Assembly (NCBI GenBank): GCA_965662775.1
Contig: CBFIIW010000001.1
Coordinates: 124,001-188,000 of the forward strand
Length of the DNA: 64,000 nt
Source: UBA7985 sp002690455
GTDB lineage: Bacteria; Pseudomonadota; Alphaproteobacteria; UBA7985
Direction: 5' to 3'
Below, one piece after another: positions 52,982 through 61,489 of this stretch. Below the pieces are notes generated by a model. That model was not told the origin of the DNA. It ran no database searches and saw nothing but the letters and a program-made list of their open reading frames with translations. Every line of letters starts with the position of its first letter. Position 1 is the stretch's first letter. A program made the position numbers and the translations under genes.

Positions 52982-54082
52982 TCAAGACGCTTCGGCAATT
53001 GCTTGCCCCAACACATCCCAGTTCGGGGTAATGCCTAACCCTGGTGCTTCTGAGGCCGTCATGAATCCATGAGCGATCACGGGCCCGCCGCTGGCGATAG
53101 AAAGGGTGGCATATTCGCTGAAGGCTGAGGACTGGAAATGCAGCTCGCGCGGGGTTGAGTGCGACAAGTGAGCAATGGCCGCATCGGTCACCTCCCCACC
53201 CCACGTATCTTCAATGGTCATGATGATCCCCAGTTCGGCGCAGACATCCCGCACAACTTTGGTCTTGGTTAAGCCCCCAAAACGGCTGATCTTCAGGTTT
53301 ACTGCGTCCATTGCCCGGTCCTGATGGCCGGTGAGCACGGCCTGCAACGAGGTCATGCACTCATCAAGAATCATCGGGTGGTTGGAGACATCACGCACCA
53401 CCCGACAAGCCTCGTAGGTCTCACAGGGCTGTTCGATATACAACGGCATGTCATTGACGGCTGAAACCACGCGAACAGCCTCGTGCTGCATCCAACCACA
53501 ATTGGCGTCGGCGGCGAGCGTGTTACCGCTATTCAAAACCGCCGTTACCTTGCGGATGCGTTCAATATCAAGGTCCGCTCCAGCACCAACTTTCATCTGA
53601 AACTGCATGAAACCCTGCGCCTGATAGGCTTGCAGGCGCTCAGCCATTGCGTCTGGGTCATCGCGGGAAACGACCCTGAACAACCGCACACTATCCTGCA
53701 CCCGTCCGCCTAGCAGGTTGCAAACGGGCTGGCCCGTCACCTTACCCAGAAGATCCCAACAGGCGATATCGAGCGCAGATTTGACATAAGGATGCCCCTT
53801 TAGCGCGCGGTCCATCACCAGATTGATCGATCCGATCTGACGCGGATCCAGTCCCATCAGACTGTCAGCGAGTTTCATTATCCCGGTACGAGCGCCTTCG
53901 GCATAAGCGGGCAGATACGCCGGGCCCAGAGGGCAGATTTCACCATAGCCGCAGAGGCCTTCGTCGGTTGTGACTTCGACAATCGTGCTGTCAAACGCCG
54001 AAAAGCTCTGGTTCGACCAGCTGTACGCGCCTTCTTTCATCGGCAAGGAAACGGCATAGAGGGCGATTTTGGCGATTTTCAC
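52982..54082 (-). CDS. Enolase-superfamily enzyme, probable hydroxyproline-type dehydratase or racemase
   Basis: A protein of 366 residues from GTG 54082, with GAGAGGT upstream. Muconate lactonising/mandelate racemase fold: the N-terminal cap (KIALYAVSLPMKEGAYSWSNQSF and YGEICPLGPAYLP), base Lys in QMKVGAG with a Gln instead of the first Lys of the KxK motif, metal ligands in AADANCGW, YIEQPC and ILDECMTS, and the second Lys in NLKISRFGG. The start resembles proline-betaine/hydroxyproline enzymes of the superfamily (HpbD, cis-3-hydroxyproline dehydratase). The AcnX-type gene upstream, 168 bp away, supports hydroxyproline. Substrate uncertain. Confidence 0.85.
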   Translation of the reverse strand: MKIAKIALYAVSLPMKEGAYSWSNQSFSAFDSTIVEVTTDEGLCGYGEICPLGPAYLPAYAEGARTGIMKLADSLMGLDPRQIGSINLVMDRALKGHPYVKSALDIACWDLLGKVTGQPVCNLLGGRVQDSVRLFRVVSRDDPDAMAERLQAYQAQGFMQFQMKVGAGADLDIERIRKVTAVLNSGNTLAADANCGWMQHEAVRVVSAVNDMPLYIEQPCETYEACRVVRDVSNHPMILDECMTSLQAVLTGHQDRAMDAVNLKISRFGGLTKTKVVRDVCAELGIIMTIEDTWGGEVTDAAIAHLSHSTPRELHFQSSAFSEYATLSIASGGPVIAHGFMTASEAPGLGITPNWDVLGQAIAEAS

Positions 54083-54250
54083 AAGTTGGACCTCTCTCTG
54101 ACACTTATCTTTCCGACTGATTGGCCTTGTGGCTCTGACTTGGGTTGGACGCTCAGTCGTGCGCGACGCGGCAGAAGCATGGACAGTCGGACAGGTTTCT
54201 TTACGCACTAAAGCGATCGCTCGAGCAAACACTTTCGGCGATTTTTGGCC

Positions 54251-55993
54251 TCAGCCGAAAGCCTTGAGCCAGCCAGGACGATCCAGGGAGGAATCTCCGT
54301 GGATCGCCACCTTGACGCAGGTTTCTAGCCCACCGAGACGGACTTCTCTGCCTGAGAGACCCTTGGCGTAGTGTGCGTATTTGCCGGAGTTGGTCAGAAT
54401 GCTGCGGGCCTCGGGCGGGAACACTGGTTCGGTGATGGAACACCAGCACAGGTCGGGGACCAGCCGAACTCCTGCGGCCTCCAGCGCCGCCGCACTACCG
54501 TCGGCGCGAAGTTGCCCGAGAACGTCGCGTGCAAGCGTGATGATGATGGGTGCCTGGGTACAAGACTGCCCATTTATCAGTCTGGCAACCCGGCGACATT
54601 CGGCCAGTGAGGCGTGAGGGCTCCCGATTGCGACCAGGTCAACAGGCGCGCTAGCCCGGTTGAGTTGCGCCCAGCCCTCGCGCAAGACCTGCGGCCCCAG
54701 TACCACTCGCTTTGCCCCATCCAGTGGCGGAAGGCTCGCCTCGGGCGTATGGCCCGCGACGTGCAACATAGGCGCGCCAGAGGTCGTGCCGAAAGCGGCG
54801 CAGACCGCCCGAAGGTCGTCCTGGGAGAGCGAAACGCTCTCGAAGCCGGTTATCAATGGCACGCAGTCCGGTGCTGCCCTGCCGGCCAACCATCCGACGA
54901 GCGGCCAAAGGCTGTCGTCTATCGCAGCAAGGTCGGGCAGGTCGAAATGAACCAACAGTGCAGGCCGGCGGCCTTCGTCCTCATAGACTCCCGCGCGCGG
55001 CGCGCGGCCCGTCATTGCGATGAACAGATCGAGATAATCCGGGTGCTTAGTCGTCCGCGCACCCAGGACTGAGTTCGCGAAAATGACGGCGTTGGACTCA
55101 GACCAACCGATTACCTCGTCCCGCACAGGACGGTCTTCACGGTGATACGGCGCACAGGTAAAGGTCGGCGCAGCCCCCATGCGGACATAAGCCTCGGCGA
55201 GCCGGCTGGCGCGCTGGCCAAAGTCAGCCGGAACTCCCTGATCCTGCCAGGCCTGTCGATCAATGGAGATGGCGTTAATAGTCGTTGGCACCTGAACCGC
55301 TGCGCCCATCTCGGCCATCGCTTCCGCAAAAATCAGGTTGGCGTCGTGGGCAAGAATGCAGCCGTCAATGTGGCCTCGGCTAACGTCGAGCAGCACCTCG
55401 GCCCCCTGAGCCGCTGCCATCTGGCAGATAATTTCCATAGCAATTTGCGCCGCAGGGCCCTGTCCACCGCCCAAAATGTCCTGGTCGGTGTCGCTGAGCT
55501 GCAACGCATCTGCCCCCAATCCCCTGACCGCGATGGCCTGACGCTGCCCGTCGCGGCTAAATGCCAGACCCTCGGCGTCGAGGGTTGCTTCCTCTGCCTG
55601 CTCCAGCGCGGCATAGTCCGCTTCTGGCAGGAATAAGACTGGCACTGCACGATCGAACAGTCGATTGGCAACCAACGCCCCGAGGCTCAAGGTCTCTTCA
55701 GCCTCACGGAACACGAGCGCCGTCGGCGACTTTCCAGCCAGCGCAAGTGCCAGCAAGACGCCGCTGCCACTGCACGACCCGCGCGAGGTCGGCATCATCA
55801 CGATGCGTCCAGACACTTTGGTACCCGCCCTGGGATGATGGGCGTCAATAATTACGCCTGACGCCGGGTCGACGCCGCCCCAGAAACTCAGGCCTTCCTC
55901 GCACGAAAGCACGGGGCCGCTGACGGCTTCAGCTGGACTGCCGGTCGAGAGCAGACGCCGAGCCTGCATGGCGTGTTGGCGGTTGGTTTGCAA
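54251..55993 (-). CDS. AcnX-type dehydratase (aconitase X), probable cis-3-hydroxyproline dehydratase
   Basis: A protein of 580 residues; TTG 55993 is the best-placed start (AAGG upstream), with ATG 55969 possible. It is the type I fused form. The N-terminal small swivelling domain (GPVLSCEEGLSFWGGVDPASGVIIDAHHPRAGTKVSGRIVMM) carries PTSRGSCSGSGVL, and the C-terminal large domain has GHIDGCILAHDANL, cluster Cys-like positions in TCAPYHRED and in WCSITEPVFPPEARSILTNSGKYAHYAKGL. Known bacterial type I members dehydrate cis-3-hydroxy-L-proline to pyrroline-2-carboxylate. It is followed by the enolase-type enzyme. Confidence 0.85.
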   Translation of the reverse strand: MQTNRQHAMQARRLLSTGSPAEAVSGPVLSCEEGLSFWGGVDPASGVIIDAHHPRAGTKVSGRIVMMPTSRGSCSGSGVLLALALAGKSPTALVFREAEETLSLGALVANRLFDRAVPVLFLPEADYAALEQAEEATLDAEGLAFSRDGQRQAIAVRGLGADALQLSDTDQDILGGGQGPAAQIAMEIICQMAAAQGAEVLLDVSRGHIDGCILAHDANLIFAEAMAEMGAAVQVPTTINAISIDRQAWQDQGVPADFGQRASRLAEAYVRMGAAPTFTCAPYHREDRPVRDEVIGWSESNAVIFANSVLGARTTKHPDYLDLFIAMTGRAPRAGVYEDEGRRPALLVHFDLPDLAAIDDSLWPLVGWLAGRAAPDCVPLITGFESVSLSQDDLRAVCAAFGTTSGAPMLHVAGHTPEASLPPLDGAKRVVLGPQVLREGWAQLNRASAPVDLVAIGSPHASLAECRRVARLINGQSCTQAPIIITLARDVLGQLRADGSAAALEAAGVRLVPDLCWCSITEPVFPPEARSILTNSGKYAHYAKGLSGREVRLGGLETCVKVAIHGDSSLDRPGWLKAFG

Positions 55994-56134
55994 AGGATCT
56001 GCCTTTTTTCACAGTGTTATGCCGGGGCGCAGCTTAGCCGCACGACCAGCGCACTGTACATCACTAGACGACCGGGCCTTTCGGCTGACATGGGTTTGGG
56101 TGATGCGGCTAAAGACGCCTTGCACCGGTAGGTT

Positions 56135-56959
56135 TTGTCTGTGAAAAAAAGCAGACTGAGGGTCGCTGACTGGATACACACCATGACCAACCGAACAAAA
56201 CATGCCGTCTTGTACCGTCGCGTTATTCCAAACAACACCTGCGTGCACGGGCGCAAAGCACTGGCGCTCCTCCAGCGCCGTGGTTACAGCGTCGATGATC
56301 GTCACCTGACATCACGTGCGGATATCGATGCGGCCAAGGCAGAATTCGACGTTACCACCTTCCCGCAGGCCTTCATCGGTAACGAGCGGATCGGGGGATA
56401 TACCGACCTTTTGGCTCGTTTTGGTCGCCCCGTCCCTGACCCTGGGGCCAAGACTTACACCCCAGTCATTGCGCTGTTCGCGGTAGCAGCACTGCTAGCG
56501 GTGGCGCTGAACGTCATGGCGCTGAGCGAGCGTCCAGGCCTGGCCGTGATTCGCATGGTCGAGCAGTTTATTGCCGGGTCCATGATAATGCTTGGCTTGC
56601 TCAAGCTGCGCGATTTGGAAGCCTTCGCAAGCCAGTTTCTGAATTACGATCTGCTGGCCCAACGACGGGTGATTTACGCCTATGGCTACCCCTTTGCCGA
56701 AACCGGCGCTGGAATATTGATGTTTGCAGGTTTGCTTCCCTGGCTGGCCGCCCCTGTTGGGCTCATCATCAGCATTATTGGGGGTATTTCTGTGATCAAA
56801 GCCGTGTATATCGACAAACGTGAGCTCAAGTGTGCCTGTGTCGGCGGCAATTCGAACGTTCCACTAGGGGCAGTGTCGCTGATGGAAAATCTCCTGATGT
56901 TCGCTATGGCAGTGTGGATGTTCGTCAAGCTGAGCCCACTGGGGCTCGGTCAGAGCTGA
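56135..56959 (+). CDS. Glutaredoxin-like domain fused to a MauE/DoxX-like membrane domain
   Basis: 274 residues if read from TTG 56135; ATG 56183 (MTNRTKHAVLYRR) is a credible shorter start, and neither has a good ribosome-binding site. Residues about 17-100 form a glutaredoxin fold (cis-Pro loop DVTTFPQAFIGNERIGGYTDL), but the active site reads CVHG, one Cys instead of CPxC. Residues 110-270 hold four hydrophobic segments of the MauE/DoxX kind, with a CACVGGNSNVPLG loop whose Cys pair may relay electrons. MauE proteins help disulfide formation in methylamine dehydrogenase. Here it precedes genes of amine-linked glutamate synthesis by 95 bp. Confidence 0.82.
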   Translation: MSVKKSRLRVADWIHTMTNRTKHAVLYRRVIPNNTCVHGRKALALLQRRGYSVDDRHLTSRADIDAAKAEFDVTTFPQAFIGNERIGGYTDLLARFGRPVPDPGAKTYTPVIALFAVAALLAVALNVMALSERPGLAVIRMVEQFIAGSMIMLGLLKLRDLEAFASQFLNYDLLAQRRVIYAYGYPFAETGAGILMFAGLLPWLAAPVGLIISIIGGISVIKAVYIDKRELKCACVGGNSNVPLGAVSLMENLLMFAMAVWMFVKLSPLGLGQS

Positions 56960-57054
56960 GGCCCTAGCCTCAGGGCGAATTGAGCCTGAGCTCTCCGATT
57001 TACGCCCCCACCGGGCCTTCAGTGGAGGCCCAACAGAAAGAAAAGTGCTGCCCA

Positions 57055-57951
57055 ATGTGTGGAATTGTCGGCCTGTTTCTCAAAGATGAGAGCCTGTCAC
57101 CCCGGCTGGGGACTATGCTCTCAGATATGCTGATAACCATGACGGACCGGGGGCCAGACAGTGCTGGCATCGCCGTCTACGGTGCGGAGACTGGCGAAGG
57201 CTTCAAGGTAACGGTGCAGGCCGAAGATCCCGAGACCGCCTTCGACGGGCTGGCCGACCACCTCAGTGGCTCAACCGGACAACCCTGCAACCTCATCGCA
57301 AAATCGACTCATGCAGTGATCTCCACCGCGATCGGTAACGCCGAGACCTTGATCACGCACCTGCGTGAATGCCACACCGGTTTGCGGATTATGTCCACCG
57401 GTGAAGCCATGGAGATTTACAAGGAAATCGGCCTGCCTCGGGACGTGTCGACGCGCTTTAATGTGGCTGACATGGGCGGCACCCATGGCATTGGCCACAC
57501 GCGAATGGCAACAGAATCGGCAGTGACGACCATGGGCGCCCATCCGTTTTCCACGGGTGCCGATCAATGCCTCGTGCACAATGGCTCTCTGTCCAATCAC
57601 AACAGCCTGCGCCGCAAGCTCCAGCGCGCGGGCGTTCACATCGAAACTGAGAACGACAGCGAAGTTGCTGCGGCCTACTTGACCTATCGCATGCAGCAGG
57701 GGCGCAATCTTGGACAGGCACTCGAAGACAGTCTCGATGACCTCGATGGCTTCTTTACCTTCGTGGTCGGCACAAAAAATGGCTTTGGCGTGCTGCGCGA
57801 CCCTATCGCTTGCAAGCCGGCCGTCATGGCGGAAACCGACGCGTACGTGGCGTTCGGCTCAGAGTATCGGGCGCTAGTCTCCCTGCCCGGGATTGATACC
57901 GCCCGCGTATGGGAGCCTGAACCCGCCAATGTCTATTTCTGGGAGCGCTGA
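57055..57951 (+). CDS. glxB: Class II glutamine amidotransferase domain protein GlxB (MgsA-like)
   Basis: A protein of 298 residues starting MCGIVGLF, with Cys2 as the N-terminal nucleophile after Met removal. RGPDSAGIAVYG, GIGHTRMATESAVT and GAHPFSTG...LVHNGSLSNHNSLR are the class II amidotransferase landmarks. It is the first of three split subunits equal to a glutamate synthase (GlxBCD), called MgsABC when it makes N-methylglutamate from methylamine and glutamate. A small hairpin, GGGCCT/AGGCCC, lies at 57013-57031 before the start. GlxC starts 3 bp after its stop. Confidence 0.9.
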   Translation: MCGIVGLFLKDESLSPRLGTMLSDMLITMTDRGPDSAGIAVYGAETGEGFKVTVQAEDPETAFDGLADHLSGSTGQPCNLIAKSTHAVISTAIGNAETLITHLRECHTGLRIMSTGEAMEIYKEIGLPRDVSTRFNVADMGGTHGIGHTRMATESAVTTMGAHPFSTGADQCLVHNGSLSNHNSLRRKLQRAGVHIETENDSEVAAAYLTYRMQQGRNLGQALEDSLDDLDGFFTFVVGTKNGFGVLRDPIACKPAVMAETDAYVAFGSEYRALVSLPGIDTARVWEPEPANVYFWER

Positions 57952-57954
57952 GCC

Positions 57955-58653
57955 ATGCCGACAATTGACCTCTCACAGGATGATCTGCGGACGCTGAACC
58001 AGCAGTTGCAGAACGCCGCCCGCGCGGCCGCCGACTCACAGGCAAACGAAACCGACTGGCGGGTCGAAAACCCCCGCGGGAGCCACGCCGTCGCCGTTGG
58101 GCTCGATGGCCCGATCGCCGTAACGGTGGGCGGTTCAACCGGCTACTACTGCGCCGGTATGAACAAAGAAGCCAGCATTACCGTTGAAGGCTCGGCTGGG
58201 CCCGGCGTTGCGGAAAATATGATGTCTGGCACGGTGGTAATCGAAGGTGACGCAAGCCAGTACGCGGGAGCAACCGGTCGTGGTGGCTTGCTGGTGGTCA
58301 AAGGCAACGCCGCCTCGCGCTGTGGGATCTCGATGAAAGGCATCGACATTGTCGTGCACGGCAGTATCGGCCACATGTCGGCTTTTATGGCGCAGAGTGG
58401 CACGCTCGTGGTCTGCGGAGACGCAGGCGATGCGCTGGGTGACTCGCTCTATGAAGCACAGCTGTTCGTGCGCGGATCGGTCAAAAGCCTCGGGGCGGAC
58501 TGTGTGCAAAAAGAAATGCGCCCCGAGCATCTCGAACGGCTCTCTGACCTGCTCAAACGCGCTGGTGCTGATGCCCGGCCGGAGGAATTCCGCCGCTATG
58601 GCTCGGCCCGACAACTCTATACCTTCAATATCGACAACGCCTCGTCCTACTGA
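57955..58653 (+). CDS. glxC: GXGXG-domain subunit GlxC (MgsB-like)
   Basis: A protein of 232 residues of the GXGXG right-handed beta-helix from the C-terminus of glutamate synthase: the repeats GPGVAENMMSGTVVIEGDASQYAGATGRGGLLVVKGNAASRCGISMKG (a glycine at every turn) and SAFMAQSGTLVVCGDAGDALGDSLYEAQLFVRG are visible. It has a scaffolding or structural role in channeling ammonia or amine between subunits. Tightly linked with glxB (3 bp) and glxD (15 bp). Confidence 0.92.
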   Translation: MPTIDLSQDDLRTLNQQLQNAARAAADSQANETDWRVENPRGSHAVAVGLDGPIAVTVGGSTGYYCAGMNKEASITVEGSAGPGVAENMMSGTVVIEGDASQYAGATGRGGLLVVKGNAASRCGISMKGIDIVVHGSIGHMSAFMAQSGTLVVCGDAGDALGDSLYEAQLFVRGSVKSLGADCVQKEMRPEHLERLSDLLKRAGADARPEEFRRYGSARQLYTFNIDNASSY

Positions 58654-58668
58654 GCGGAGAAACAGAAT

Positions 58669-60000
58669 ATGACCGACCATCCGCACCGGACGATTCCGGT
58701 AAAATCCTGGACCTTCGACGATCGGACGAACTCCGAAATCCGACGTGCTGCGGCGACGGGCATATATGACATTCGCGGCGGCGGGGCGAAGCGCCGCGTC
58801 CCTCACTTTGACGACCTGCTGTTTCTCGGGGCTTCAGTCTCCCGCTACCCGTTGGAAGGCTATCGCGAAACCTGCGCAACAGACGTAAGCCTTGGCACGC
58901 GCTATGCCGCCAACCCGATCCGTCTGGATATCCCTATCACGATTGCCGGGATGAGTTTTGGTGCGCTGTCCGGCACGGCAAAAGAGGCGCTGGGGCGCGG
59001 AGCGACGGCAGCTGGAACCTCGACCACCACGGGTGATGGCGGGATGACCGAAGAGGAACGCGGGCATTCTGACAAGCTGGTGTACCAGTATTTACCCTCG
59101 CGCTACGGCATGAACCCCGACGACCTGCGCCGTGCAGATGCGATCGAGATTGTCGTCGGGCAAGGGGCCAAACCCGGCGGTGGCGGCATGCTATTGGGGC
59201 AGAAAATCTCGGACCGGGTCGCCGAAATGCGCAATCTGCCCCAAGGCATCGATCAGCGCTCGGCTTGTCGCCACCCGGATTGGACAGGCCCTGATGATCT
59301 AGAGATCAAGATCCTCGAACTGCGAGAGATAACCGGCTGGAAAGTGCCAATCTACGTCAAGGTTGGCGGCGCCCGCCCCTATTTCGACACCACGCTTGCG
59401 GTAAAGGCCGGTGCGGATGTGGTGGTGCTCGACGGCATGCAGGGTGGAACGGCAGCGACCCAGGACGTGTTCATTGAACATGTCGGGCAGCCAACGCTCG
59501 CCTGCATCCGTCCCGCCGTGCAGGCGCTGCAGGATCTGGGTCTGCACCGCGACGGGGTGCAGTTGGTAATCTCCGGCGGCATCCGCTCAGGTGCTGACGT
59601 AGCAAAGGCTATTGCCCTGGGTGCAGACGCAGTGTCTATCGGCACAGCAGCGCTCATCGCGCTCGGTGACAATGACCCCAAGTGGGAAGCTGAATACCAA
59701 AAGCTCGGCACCACGGCCGGGGCCTATGACGACTGGCACGAGGGTCAGGATCCCGCGGGAATCAACACGCAGGATCCGGCACTTCAACAGCGCCTCGATC
59801 CCGTTCTGGGGGGACGGCGGCTCTCGAATTACCTCAAAGTTATGACGCTGGAAGCGCAGACCATTGCCCGGGCCTGCGGCAAGAGTCATCTGCACAACCT
59901 CGAACCTGAAGATCTTTGCGCCCTGACCATGGAGGCGGCGGCCATGGCACGGGTGCCGCTCGCTGGCACCGACTGGTATCCGGGAAAGGCTGGCTTTTGA
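58669..60000 (+). CDS. glxD: FMN-binding glutamate synthase-like subunit GlxD (MgsC-like)
   Basis: A protein of 443 residues with GGAGA before the ATG. It is the FMN barrel of glutamate synthase: ITIAGMSFGALSGTAKEALGRGATAAGTSTTTGDGGM, PGGGGMLLGQKIS, the loop YVKVGGARPYFDTTLAVKAGADVVVLDGMQGGTAA and GGIRSGADVAKAIALGADAVSIGTAAL. Cys are sparse for a 3Fe-4S cluster (one CATD, one SACRHP, one RACG), so the cluster may be present. With GlxB and GlxC it would make N-methylglutamate or glutamate. The glutamine synthetase-like gene follows 98 bp downstream. Confidence 0.92.
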   Translation: MTDHPHRTIPVKSWTFDDRTNSEIRRAAATGIYDIRGGGAKRRVPHFDDLLFLGASVSRYPLEGYRETCATDVSLGTRYAANPIRLDIPITIAGMSFGALSGTAKEALGRGATAAGTSTTTGDGGMTEEERGHSDKLVYQYLPSRYGMNPDDLRRADAIEIVVGQGAKPGGGGMLLGQKISDRVAEMRNLPQGIDQRSACRHPDWTGPDDLEIKILELREITGWKVPIYVKVGGARPYFDTTLAVKAGADVVVLDGMQGGTAATQDVFIEHVGQPTLACIRPAVQALQDLGLHRDGVQLVISGGIRSGADVAKAIALGADAVSIGTAALIALGDNDPKWEAEYQKLGTTAGAYDDWHEGQDPAGINTQDPALQQRLDPVLGGRRLSNYLKVMTLEAQTIARACGKSHLHNLEPEDLCALTMEAAAMARVPLAGTDWYPGKAGF

Positions 60001-60030
60001 GCCCTTCTGGGCTAGGCTGAACCCATATCT

Positions 60031-60082
60031 ATAACCCTCAGGTTACGTCAGGCCATGACCGAATAACCGAAATAACCCTCAG
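60031..60082 (+). repeat. Two copies of an 11-bp direct repeat before glnT
   Basis: ATAACCCTCAG occurs at 60031-60041 and at 60072-60082, 41 bp apart, in the 98-bp gap between glxD and glnT. About four helical turns apart, they could be a pair of regulator half-sites. The stretch also has AATAACCGAAATAACC. No protein can be named. Confidence 0.4.
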
Positions 60083-60098
60083 ACTTCTGGAGATTGAC

Positions 60099-61406
60099 AT
60101 GACCACCGACCTCGCGACCTTCGCTAAGGAAAATGACGTTAAGTACTTCATGGTCTCCTTTACCGATCTGTTTGGCGCGCAGCGGGCAAAACTAGTACCC
60201 GCACAGGCAATCGCAGACATGCAGGAAGACGGCGCAGGCTTCGCCGGCTTTGCCAGCTGGCTGGACATGACACCGGCGCACGCTGACATGCTCGCCATTC
60301 CCGATCCGTCCTCGGTTATCCAACTGCCTTGGAAGCGCGAAGTCGCCTGGGTAGCCGCAAATCTCATCATGCAAGACGCGCTGGTTGAACAAGCGCCCCG
60401 CAACGTCCTCAACCGCCTGCTTGCGCAAGCAGAGGCTGACGGACTGCGGGTCAAGACCGGTGTTGAGGCAGAATTCTTTTTGCTGACCCCTGAAGGCACA
60501 GAAATTTCCGACCCCTATGACCGTGCCGAGAAACCCTGTTACGACCAGCAGGCGGTAATGCGGCGGTATGACGTAATCGCCGAGATTTGCGACTATATGC
60601 TCGAACTCGGGTGGGGGCCTTACCAGAACGACCACGAAGACGCCAACGGCCAGTTCGAGATGAACTGGGAATTCGACGACGCGCTGCGCACAGCTGACAA
60701 ACACTCGTTCTTCAAGTTCATGGTTAAGTCGGTCGCGGAAAAACATGGCTACCGCGCGACCTTCATGCCCAAGCCGATTGAGGGCCTGACTGGTAATGGA
60801 TGCCACGTGCACGTCTCGGTCTGGGATCAGGCAGGAACGACCAACGCCTTTGCCGACGATAGTAAGGAGCTGGGGCTTAGCACGCGCGGGCGACACTTCC
60901 TCGGCGGGATTATGGCCCACGCGAGCGCAATGGCCGCCATCACTAATCCAACCGTTAATTCCTACAAACGCATCAATGCGCCGCGCACACTTTCGGGCGC
61001 CAGTTGGGCGCCGAACACAATCACATGGACCGGCAACAACCGGACCCACATGGTGCGGGTTCCCGGGCCGGGCCGGTTCGAACTGCGACTGCCCGATGGA
61101 GCCGCCAACCCTTATTTGCTGCAGGCAGTGATTATCGCCGCGGGGCTATTGGGACTGGCCAGCGAGGTCGACCCTGGTCCACGCTACGATATCGACATGT
61201 ACGCCGAGGGCCACACGATCACGGACGCGCCGCGCCTGCCACTGAACCTGCTCGATGCGCTGCGTGGGCTGGAAGCAGATACGACCCTAACTGAAGCTAT
61301 GGGGACAGAATTTTCGACTGCTTTCCTCAAGCTAAAGCGGCAGGAGTGGAATTCTTACGTGAACCACTTCTCCCAATGGGAGCGAGATTACACACTAGAC
61401 GTCTGA
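60099..61406 (+). CDS. glnT: Type III glutamine synthetase-like ligase GlnT (GmaS candidate)
   Basis: A protein of 435 residues with GGAG before the ATG. GS signatures: VEAEFFLLTPEG, NDHEDANGQFEMNWEF, AEKHGYRATFMPKPIEGLTGNGCHVHVS, NNRTHMVRVP, and RFELRLPDGAANPYLLQA. In rhizobia the order glxBCD-glnT is known. In methylotrophic relatives the same position codes gamma-glutamylmethylamide synthetase (GmaS), which charges methylamine onto glutamate. Together they suggest use of methylated amines; GlnT-type ammonia assimilation is the alternative. N-methylglutamate dehydrogenase genes are not in the window. Confidence 0.9.
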   Translation: MTTDLATFAKENDVKYFMVSFTDLFGAQRAKLVPAQAIADMQEDGAGFAGFASWLDMTPAHADMLAIPDPSSVIQLPWKREVAWVAANLIMQDALVEQAPRNVLNRLLAQAEADGLRVKTGVEAEFFLLTPEGTEISDPYDRAEKPCYDQQAVMRRYDVIAEICDYMLELGWGPYQNDHEDANGQFEMNWEFDDALRTADKHSFFKFMVKSVAEKHGYRATFMPKPIEGLTGNGCHVHVSVWDQAGTTNAFADDSKELGLSTRGRHFLGGIMAHASAMAAITNPTVNSYKRINAPRTLSGASWAPNTITWTGNNRTHMVRVPGPGRFELRLPDGAANPYLLQAVIIAAGLLGLASEVDPGPRYDIDMYAEGHTITDAPRLPLNLLDALRGLEADTTLTEAMGTEFSTAFLKLKRQEWNSYVNHFSQWERDYTLDV

Positions 61407-61489
61407 TGAGACTGCGCCGGTACCCCATTAACAGTGACCTACGAATCGTGACCCACGAACCCTGACGCGTCGCTCACCGCCGAGCGCGC

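Noticed and set aside
60192..61049. Minus-strand frame of 285 codons opposite glnT
   Set aside because: glnT carries all GS signatures in the other direction; this frame has none.
61434..61461. Near-perfect tandem 14-bp repeat GTGACCYACGAAYC between glnT and kynU
   Set aside because: Only two copies in an 83-bp convergent gap, no hairpin or other signal, so no function can be supported.
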